Assembly (NCBI GenBank): GCA_905236405.1
Contig: CAJOQB010000073.1
Span: 1 to 5,094, forward strand
Length of the DNA: 5,094 bases
Source of the DNA: an uncultured Bacteroidales bacterium
Lineage (GTDB): Bacteria; Bacteroidota; Bacteroidia; Bacteroidales; P3
Direction: 5' to 3'
The notes under the pieces were generated by a model. It did not search any database and had not been told where the DNA came from. It saw only the letters and a program-made list of their open reading frames with translations. Shown here in pieces: positions 1 through 4,038 of this stretch. How positions within the stretch are numbered: position 1 is the stretch's first letter; each line of letters opens with the position of its first letter. The translations under genes were made by a program, and so were the position numbers.

Positions 1-36
1 GATGTAAAGAAGAATCGAAAGATTAATTGTTTGTAG
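1..36 (+). other. possible 3' end of a rightward gene lying left of the window
   Basis: A rho-independent terminator starts at about 41, so a rightward gene should end just before it. Two reading frames run in from the left edge: one ends at TAA 24-26 with the hydrophilic tail CKEESKD, the other at TAG 34-36 with DVKKNRKINCL. The sequence cannot decide between them, and too little is visible to name a product. The existence of the gene is inferred from the terminator. Confidence 0.25.
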
Positions 37-40
37 AGAG

Positions 41-77
41 AATAGACCTGCCTGTGAAGGCCGGTCTATTTGTTTTT
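41..77 (+). terminator. rho-independent terminator
   Basis: The arms AATAGACC (41-48) and GGTCTATT (63-70) form an 8-bp stem. After a one-base mismatch it continues as GCCT (50-53) and AGGC (58-61), closed by a GTGA (GNRA-type) tetraloop at 54-57. The T-rich run TGTTTTT follows immediately at 71-77. That is the classic intrinsic terminator layout for rightward transcription. Read leftward, the stem is followed by CTCTCTAC, so it is a poor terminator in that direction. The T-run is also the left arm of a small inverted repeat, TGTTTTT-catc-AAAAACA (71-88). Confidence 0.75.
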
Positions 78-306
78 CATCAAAAACACTTTTCGGCGGC
101 CTCTCCGCGACACGGAGGAGCGATGGAAGAGAGTGACACCATGCTACTGATATACAAGCAGGTGCGAGTCTCATATAGTTTCACCCGCGTGAGACACATT
201 GTCTCAGCTATGTGAGGCAGGTTGTCTCAGCTATGTGAGGCAGGTTGTCTCACCCGCCTGGAACTGTCACTGCACTGTGGTTTGCTGATATAGTTTACCG
301 CAAAGG
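78..306. other. gene-free intergenic stretch
   Basis: I see no convincing gene here. A 62-codon rightward frame ending at 215 starts with TTG, runs through the terminator and the tandem repeat, and resembles no family I know. The stretch lies downstream of both flanking transcription units: the rightward gene off the left edge and the leftward rsmA/MntP-like pair. Its notable content is a small CTCCG/CGGAG hairpin (103-107 with 113-117) and the GTCTCA cluster at 168-252. No clear leftward terminator with a T-run is visible after the stop codon at 307-309. Confidence 0.6.
168..252. repeat. cluster of GTCTCA/TGAGAC hexamers with a 23-bp tandem repeat
   Basis: A 23-bp unit beginning TTGTCTCAGC and ending GAGGCAGG occurs at 199-221 and again, perfectly, at 222-244. 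A truncated third copy (TTGTCTCA) lies at 245-252. GTCTCA therefore falls at 201, 224 and 247 with a strict 23-nt period. Another copy lies at 168-173 and the reverse complement TGAGAC at 190-195. The pair TGAGACA (190-196) and TGTCTCA (200-206) is a perfect 7-bp inverted repeat with a 3-nt spacer. Each complete unit also contains CTCA-N6-TGAG. TCACCCGC occurs on both sides of the array (181-188 and 250-257). The function is unknown: possibilities include a protein-binding array, a remnant of a mobile element end, or replication slippage. Confidence 0.7.
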
Positions 307-864
307 TTATCGGATGAAAAGGCCGAGGAGGGCGGCAGCCAACAATAGCAGCACCTCCATGACGCGCCATCGTTGTTGCCGCATGGCTATCTTGTTGCGT
401 CCAAGCATGATGCCCCAGTAGGAGAGGGCGAACGTCGACAGGGCGCAGAGGGTCAAGGCCACGGCTCTTGTCCAGAGGGGACGGAAGAGGTAGCCCATGC
501 CCAAGCCCAAGAAGAGTGCGTTGACGGAGAGCAGAAAGGCCAGCTGAAAGACAATGCCCCATTGCGAGATGTCGAACGCGGGGGTGTCGCTGTTGCGACG
601 ATGGGCTATCAAGAGCTTGACGACCACAAAGAGAAAGAAACCCATGTAGATGACGGTGGCGTTGCCGTTGTCGCCCATGTAGGAAAACAGGTGTGCCAGC
701 AGGAAGCCTGCCCACATCATCAGGGCGGAGAAAAGGGCGGTCACCACCGCCGTCACCAGTCCGTGGCTGAGTCGCACGGGGGTGGCTTCGGCACAGCTGC
801 GGAACATCAGCAGGGCGTCGATGCCCAAGGCAAGCGCTACAAAAAGGGAAACGAGTACGGTCAT
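307..864 (-). CDS. MntP-like six-helix membrane protein (putative manganese exporter family)
   Basis: This 185-residue protein is almost entirely membrane: hydrophobic segments lie at about residues 1-20, 33-59, 68-87, 103-125, 131-154 and 165-184. The short six-helix layout, the N-terminal LALGIDALLM with Asp16 in helix 1, and a second helix of the same style in the other half (SVNALFLGLGMG, about 113-124) resemble the MntP/DUF204 manganese efflux proteins, which are internally duplicated and usually close to 190 residues. In known MntP proteins both halves carry the intramembrane Asp; here the second-half position is Asn115, so the protein is divergent and its substrate is uncertain. It starts 2 nt after the rsmA stop (TGA-AG-ATG), so it is very likely co-transcribed and translationally coupled with rsmA. 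No manganese riboswitch is visible ahead of it. The family call rests on pattern resemblance only. The alternative is an uncharacterised membrane protein. Confidence 0.6.
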   Translation of the reverse strand: MTVLVSLFVALALGIDALLMFRSCAEATPVRLSHGLVTAVVTALFSALMMWAGFLLAHLFSYMGDNGNATVIYMGFFLFVVVKLLIAHRRNSDTPAFDISQWGIVFQLAFLLSVNALFLGLGMGYLFRPLWTRAVALTLCALSTFALSYWGIMLGRNKIAMRQQRWRVMEVLLLLAAALLGLFIR

Positions 865-866
865 CT

Positions 867-1631
867 TCAGGTCTCTTTTAATTGGTTTGTTATCAGTATG
901 AAATCGGCTACGGAGAGCTGTTCGGCCCTCTTCGCCAGCAGCTCGGCGGGAATGGAGGAGAGGTCACGCCCCATGGGTTTCAATGCATTACGCAGCGTTT
1001 TGCGTCGCTGGTTGAAGCCGGTCTTGACGGTTTGGACAAAGAGCTGCTCGTCACATTCCAAGCGTTTTACGTCGTTGCGGGTGAGCCGTATGACGGCAGA
1101 CTTGACCTTGGGCGGCGGGTTGAACACATGCTCGTCGACGGTGAAGAGGTATTCGATGTTGTAAAAGGCTGAGAGCAAGACGCTCAGGATGCCGTAGGTC
1201 TTGCTCCCGGGGTGGGCGGCGATGCGTTCGGCGACCTCTTTCTGGAACATGCCCACCACTTCGGGGATGAGGTTGCGATGGTCGAAGACGCGGAAGAGTA
1301 TCTGCGAGGAGATGTTGTAGGGGAAGTTGCCGATGAGGGCGAAAGTGTCATGGAACAAGGTGGTTAGGTCCATCTTGAGGAAGTCGCCTTCGATGACTTG
1401 GAGCATGGGGTAGCGTTCGTGGAGGAAGGCGACGCTCTCGCTGTCGATTTCGACGCAGCGGAAGTCGAGGTCGGGTTGGGTGACGAGATACTTGGTGAGC
1501 ACTCCCATGCCCGGCCCTATCTCGAGCAGATGCCGCTGCGAGCCCGAGAGGCTCAGGGCGATACGTTCGGCGATGTGTTCGTCTTTCAGGAAGTGTTGTC
1601 CCAGATATTTCTTTGCCTTTACTGTTTCCAT
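867..1631 (-). CDS. rsmA: 16S rRNA (adenine1518-N6/adenine1519-N6)-dimethyltransferase RsmA/KsgA
   Basis: The protein dimethylates two adjacent adenines in the 3'-terminal helix of 16S rRNA, using S-adenosylmethionine, late in small-subunit assembly in the cytoplasm. Visible motifs, numbered from the chosen start (254 residues), are GQHFL at 11-15, the SAM-binding loop LEIGPGMG at 36-43, acidic residues E61/D63 and D83 in nucleotide-binding positions, the catalytic NFPY at 102-105 (N6-adenine methyltransferase N-x-P-Y motif), then FNPPPKVKSAVIRL and the basic FNQRRKTLRNAL of the rRNA-binding part. The length is normal for the family. I chose ATG 1629-1631 because METVKAKKYLGQHFLKD matches the usual N-terminus of Bacteroides homologues and the preceding bases are A-rich. 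An ATG at 1659-1661, with GGAGAG three bases ahead, would add MAPKKRKNND and is a real alternative. A TTG at 1680-1682 is less likely. The MntP-like gene follows 2 nt downstream. Confidence 0.96.
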   Translation of the reverse strand: METVKAKKYLGQHFLKDEHIAERIALSLSGSQRHLLEIGPGMGVLTKYLVTQPDLDFRCVEIDSESVAFLHERYPMLQVIEGDFLKMDLTTLFHDTFALIGNFPYNISSQILFRVFDHRNLIPEVVGMFQKEVAERIAAHPGSKTYGILSVLLSAFYNIEYLFTVDEHVFNPPPKVKSAVIRLTRNDVKRLECDEQLFVQTVKTGFNQRRKTLRNALKPMGRDLSSIPAELLAKRAEQLSVADFILITNQLKET

Positions 1632-1663
1632 GTCGTTATTTTTTCTTTTCTTGGGCGCCATCC

Positions 1664-1669
1664 GCTCTC
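1664..1669 (-). promoter_or_regulatory. possible ribosome binding site for an alternative rsmA start
   Basis: On the leftward strand GGAGAG ends three bases before ATG 1659-1661, the upstream alternative start of rsmA. Bacteroidota rely little on Shine-Dalgarno pairing, so this does not settle the start. It is the only purine-rich site of this kind among the candidate starts. Confidence 0.3.
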
Positions 1670-1700
1670 CGATGGGTGGCAACGAGCGATGGGGGCAGGA

Positions 1701-1708
1701 GGGGGGGG
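1701..1708. repeat. homopolymer run of eight G (eight C on the rsmA strand)
   Basis: Eight uninterrupted G lie on the + strand within a wider G-rich stretch (1691-1718) that has two flanking runs of five G. The tract is in the rsmA 5' leader. Homopolymers of this length are slippage-prone, and a change of one base would alter which upstream start is in frame with rsmA. The base run is seen directly; the consequence is inferred. Confidence 0.6.
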
Positions 1709-1793
1709 CGGCAGGGGGATTGTCGTCGCCGAGGATTGTCCAAACCGCTCATTCTATGTGGTTCATCCCTTCGTCGGAGAGAGGTCGGAAATG

Positions 1794-1801
1794 CAAAGGT
1801 A
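1794..1801 (-). promoter_or_regulatory. candidate -7 promoter element for rsmA and the MntP-like gene
   Basis: The leftward strand reads TACCTTTG, an exact match to the Bacteroidota -7 consensus TAnnTTTG, followed by CA. No clear -33 TTTG sits at the expected distance upstream; that region is a T-run and AT-rich. Initiation here would give a 5' leader of about 125-155 nt depending on the rsmA start, with the leader ORF and poly-C tract inside it. Confidence 0.5.
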
Positions 1802-1843
1802 CAAAAAAAACAATATATTGCGGTGTGTACTCCAACTTTTTAG

Positions 1844-1851
1844 TATTTTTG
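1844..1851 (+). promoter_or_regulatory. candidate -7 promoter element for the O-antigen-ligase-family gene
   Basis: TATTTTTG matches the Bacteroidota -7 consensus TAnnTTTG. A TTG at 1818-1820 could serve as a weak -33 element, although its 23-nt spacing is a little long. The box ends 29 bases before ATG 1881, which gives a short and plausible 5' leader (TAAAGAGAAAGACAAGAGAG). It faces away from the rsmA box, with 42 AT-rich bases between them. Confidence 0.5.
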
Positions 1852-1880
1852 CAGTTCCTATAAAGAGAAAGACAAGAGAG

Positions 1881-3134
1881 ATGACGCTTGACACGATACC
1901 TTCGATACGACGGCTGTCGGCAGGGCTGACGACGATGCAAAGGATTGACTACTTGTTGCTTGGTCTGATGTCGGTGGCACTGGTGTGCGACTGGAGCTGG
2001 GCGCTCGTCGTGATGTACGCGATGACGGGCTGGGCGGTGGTGCGGAGGATAATGGAGGGCTGTCGTCATGTGCGTGACAAGAGGCTGTCGCTGTGGCTGA
2101 TGATGCTCTATGCGGCACTATACTGGGTCAGCCTTCTCTACACTTCGAACATGGAGGAGGGCATCGCGGTGGCTATGAAGAAGTTGTCGTTTGTGTTGGT
2201 GCCTTTATATTTCATGTTATCAGACCATGGGTATCTCGACCGGTCGCGGATGAGGGGGTTGCTGTGGCTGTTTGTGATAGCGTTGTGTGTGCGGTTCGAG
2301 GTGAGGTTGGTCATTGCCATCGTCAAGGGCCTGCAGGGGGGATTCAGGAGCTATCTCTTCTTTGGCGGCATGTTCGACACGTTCCACCACAGCTACCTGT
2401 CGATGTACATCCTCTTGGCGATGGTGTTCCTTTACTCGGAGCTGAGACGCAGTCGGTTCCATCTGTCGAGGATTGGGCGGTGGCTGATGGTCGACGCCAT
2501 GGTGGAGCTGACGCTGTACCTGATGATGATTCAGTCGCGTGCCGGTGTGCTGATGTTTATCCTGCTAATGCTCTATGTGCTGGTGGATGTCAGCATCATT
2601 CAGCGGCACTATCGTGCCGGTGTGGCGGTGTTGGCGTCGGTGATAGCGATAGGCGTCGTCTGTGTCGTGTGGCTGCCGCAGGCCAACCGGTTGGGCGACA
2701 CGGTGAGAGAGGTGGTGGAGGGCAACCGCGACGATGTGCGGTTTGCCATCACCGAGACGGCGTGGACGGCCATCGGCGACAATATGCCGTGGGGTGTCGG
2801 GGCGGGTGACCGTTTCGATGTGATGGAACACTATTTCGGGCTGACTTGCCCGCACAAAAGGGGAATGGAGTTCAACCCGCACAACCAATACAACGACGCT
2901 TTGCTGGCCACGGGCATCGTCGGCTTGCTGCTCTTGCTGGCGTTGTTTGTGGTTCCGATGGTGCAGGGGAGGCGGTTGCATCACCAAGCGAGGATGTTGC
3001 TGTATGGTTTGGTGATGATTGTTGCCTGCTCGTGCCTGTTCGAGTCGATATTCGAGCGGCAGATGGGTTTGCTTTTCTATGCTTTCTTTGTGGGGCTGAC
3101 AACAGAAAAGGGACGGTCGCTGCCGTCCCTTTAA
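1881..3134 (+). CDS. O-antigen ligase / Wzy-family polytopic membrane protein
   Basis: This is a 417-residue, highly hydrophobic inner-membrane protein with about ten or more membrane segments. Landmarks typical of Bacteroidota members of the O-antigen ligase (Wzy_C) family are SLLYTSN at 84-90, FHHSYLSMY at 168-176, QSRAGVL at 218-224, a large periplasmic loop with RFAITETAW (287-295) and PWGVGAGD (303-310), NPHNQYND at 332-339, and ERQMGLLFYAFF near the C-terminus (392-403). Such proteins join or polymerise lipid-linked glycans at the periplasmic face of the inner membrane. Ligase (WaaL-like) cannot be separated from polymerase (Wzy-like) by sequence alone. The reading frame is open upstream to 1398, but that part is antisense to rsmA. 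I chose ATG 1881 because a promoter-like box and an A/G-rich leader precede it and the first membrane helix follows. No glycosyltransferase is next to it. The last nine codons lie in a terminator hairpin. Confidence 0.85.
   Translation: MTLDTIPSIRRLSAGLTTMQRIDYLLLGLMSVALVCDWSWALVVMYAMTGWAVVRRIMEGCRHVRDKRLSLWLMMLYAALYWVSLLYTSNMEEGIAVAMKKLSFVLVPLYFMLSDHGYLDRSRMRGLLWLFVIALCVRFEVRLVIAIVKGLQGGFRSYLFFGGMFDTFHHSYLSMYILLAMVFLYSELRRSRFHLSRIGRWLMVDAMVELTLYLMMIQSRAGVLMFILLMLYVLVDVSIIQRHYRAGVAVLASVIAIGVVCVVWLPQANRLGDTVREVVEGNRDDVRFAITETAWTAIGDNMPWGVGAGDRFDVMEHYFGLTCPHKRGMEFNPHNQYNDALLATGIVGLLLLLALFVVPMVQGRRLHHQARMLLYGLVMIVACSCLFESIFERQMGLLFYAFFVGLTTEKGRSLPSL
3107..3132. terminator. bidirectional terminator shared by convergent genes
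   Basis: The arms AAAGGGACGG (3107-3116) and CCGTCCCTTT (3123-3132) pair perfectly over 10 bp with the loop TCGCTG. Read leftward, the stem begins 25 nt after the lipoprotein stop codon and is followed by TCTGTTGTC, with four T in a row at the stem end: a reasonable intrinsic terminator. Read rightward, it overlaps the stop codon (TAA 3132-3134) of the O-antigen-ligase-family gene and ends in TTTAATGTGTG, which has a weak T-run. The hairpin also encodes the C-terminal residues of that protein. Confidence 0.65.
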
Positions 3135-3157
3135 TGTGTGGTTGGTATCGCTGACCG

Positions 3158-3934
3158 TTAGAAGCGGTAGGAGACGCCGAAGCCGAGACTGATGGGGTCG
3201 ATGTCGAGGTAGGTCGGGGTTTGGTCCATGAAGGAGAGGCCCATCTGGAAGTGGTATTTCAGATGGTTTCTGCCCCAACGGAAGAACAGTTGCGGCTCGA
3301 TAAGCCGCCGGTTGTCGACGAGGTTCTTGTTTTCCTGTGTGCGGACGTCCAAGACATATTCGTGACCGTTTTCGATATAGCTGTCGGTGATTATGTCGGT
3401 GTATTCGTCGCGATTGATATGGAGCAGTCCTCCTTTGAGGGCAAAGCCCCACTCGAAGCGGTCGCTGACGCACCAGCCATAGTTGGCTTGAAGGAAGTAG
3501 TTCTGGCTGCGGGCGACGGTGTTTCGCTCGAGTTCGACATTGTCTCCGTTGTCGGCCCAGGAGGTGTAGTGGGATTCGTCGGAGTTGGTGATTGTCGTGT
3601 AGTCGGTCCAGTTGGCGTTGACACCGGCGTAGAGCTCGAAAATGGCACGGCTGTTCTTCACGGGGGTGTAGTAGCCCACGGCGCCTTGGACGGCGTGGGT
3701 GTTGGCTAACTGTGAGGAGAGGAAATAGCCTTGTACGGCCAAATGGTCGGTGACGGCATAGGTGGCGTTGGCGCTGACGGCAGGGTGGTGAAGAAGCGAG
3801 GACACCGAGCCGGAGAGTTGCAACTCGCCTTGTTCCCCCATCAGCGGAATGTCGACCATCTGGGTGCGATAGACTCCGCAGGAGGTGAGCAGCAGCAGGG
3901 CGGGGAGGAGGAGAAGGATAGTCTTTGTCTTCAT
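3158..3934 (-). CDS. outer-membrane lipoprotein with predicted beta-barrel-like body
   Basis: This 258-residue protein begins with a lipoprotein signal peptide: MKTK, a Leu-rich core and the lipobox LTSC, with lipidated Cys19. The residues after Cys (GVYRTQ) are not acidic, so the usual Bacteroidota surface-export signal is not evident. The body is rich in alternating hydrophobic/polar stretches (AVQGYFLSSQ, AIFELYAGVNANW, FLQANYGWCVS, FEWGFALKGGLLHI, YHFQMGLSFMD) and ends LGFGVSYRF. A final aromatic residue and amphipathic strands suggest an outer-membrane barrel or barrel-like fold. The N-terminal layout (VDIPLMGEQGELQLSGSVS followed by ATYAVTDHLAVQGY) is one I associate with uncharacterised Bacteroidota lipoproteins. 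It is convergent with the O-antigen-ligase-family gene (23 nt between stops) and lies 104 nt downstream of the Ser/His-rich gene on the same strand. No clear TAnnTTTG promoter precedes it. The function is unknown. Confidence 0.8.
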   Translation of the reverse strand: MKTKTILLLLPALLLLTSCGVYRTQMVDIPLMGEQGELQLSGSVSSLLHHPAVSANATYAVTDHLAVQGYFLSSQLANTHAVQGAVGYYTPVKNSRAIFELYAGVNANWTDYTTITNSDESHYTSWADNGDNVELERNTVARSQNYFLQANYGWCVSDRFEWGFALKGGLLHINRDEYTDIITDSYIENGHEYVLDVRTQENKNLVDNRRLIEPQLFFRWGRNHLKYHFQMGLSFMDQTPTYLDIDPISLGFGVSYRF

Positions 3935-3959
3935 TGTTTTTCGTTATCTATAAAGGAAG

Positions 3960-3983
3960 TCCCCCTCGCTGCGGCGAGGGGGA
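3960..3983. repeat. strong GC-rich palindrome (possible terminator or REP-like element)
   Basis: TCCCCCTCGC (3960-3969) and GCGAGGGGGA (3974-3983) form a perfect 10-bp stem with the tetraloop TGCG. It sits between the stop of the Ser/His-rich gene and the start of the lipoprotein gene. Read leftward it is followed by ACTTCCTTTATAG, only a weak T-run, so it could be a poor intrinsic terminator or an mRNA-stabilising hairpin. Very GC-rich palindromes in such gaps are often dispersed REP-like repeats. Next to it lie two near-identical copies, TCCAAGGGTGAA (3987-3998) and TCCAATGGGTGAA (4009-4021). Confidence 0.55.
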
Positions 3984-4038
3984 GCCTCCAAGGGTGAAAC
4001 AATTATCTTCCAATGGGTGAAGCCTTCGAGGATAGGGT

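Larger units (their letters stand above)
1636..1752 (-). other. possible upstream leader ORF (38 codons) before rsmA
   Basis: A leftward frame starts at ATG 1750-1752 and ends at TAA 1636-1638, four bases before the chosen rsmA start. The predicted peptide begins MSGLDNPRRRQSP, then is Pro-rich and basic, ending in AQEKKK. The ATG overlaps the stop (ATGA) of an even shorter frame, MNHIE, whose ATG is at 1764-1766. The leader frame crosses the run of eight C at 1701-1708. Removing one C would join this ATG in frame to rsmA (through GERMAPKKR). No family is recognisable and translation is unproven; it may be chance. Confidence 0.2.

Noticed and set aside
27..215. 62-codon rightward frame beginning MFVERIDL
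   Set aside because: It starts with TTG, reads through the terminator hairpin and into the tandem repeat, and resembles no protein family.
168..252. CRISPR-like array
   Set aside because: The repeat units are directly adjacent without spacers, and no cas genes are in the window.
373..1164. Long rightward frame (263 codons) opposite the MntP-like and rsmA genes
   Set aside because: It is antisense to two well-supported genes and its product is low-quality, Gly/Gln/His-rich sequence without motifs. It is a shadow frame of GC-rich codons.
1398..1880. Open upstream extension of the O-antigen-ligase-family frame
   Set aside because: It overlaps rsmA in antisense, includes the poly-G tract and lies upstream of the promoter-like box. 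The protein resembles its family only from 1881 on.
1752..1880. Riboswitch or metal-responsive leader ahead of rsmA and the MntP-like gene
   Set aside because: I could not identify any conserved riboswitch core (for example yybP-ykoY type) by eye in this stretch.
2093..2809. 238-codon rightward frame inside the O-antigen-ligase-family gene
   Set aside because: It is the same DNA read in another frame, without membrane helices or family motifs. The main frame has clear motifs.
2565..3473. 302-codon leftward frame spanning the glycan gene end and the lipoprotein gene
   Set aside because: It crosses the terminator and two convergent genes, and the product is Arg/His/Gln-rich shadow sequence.
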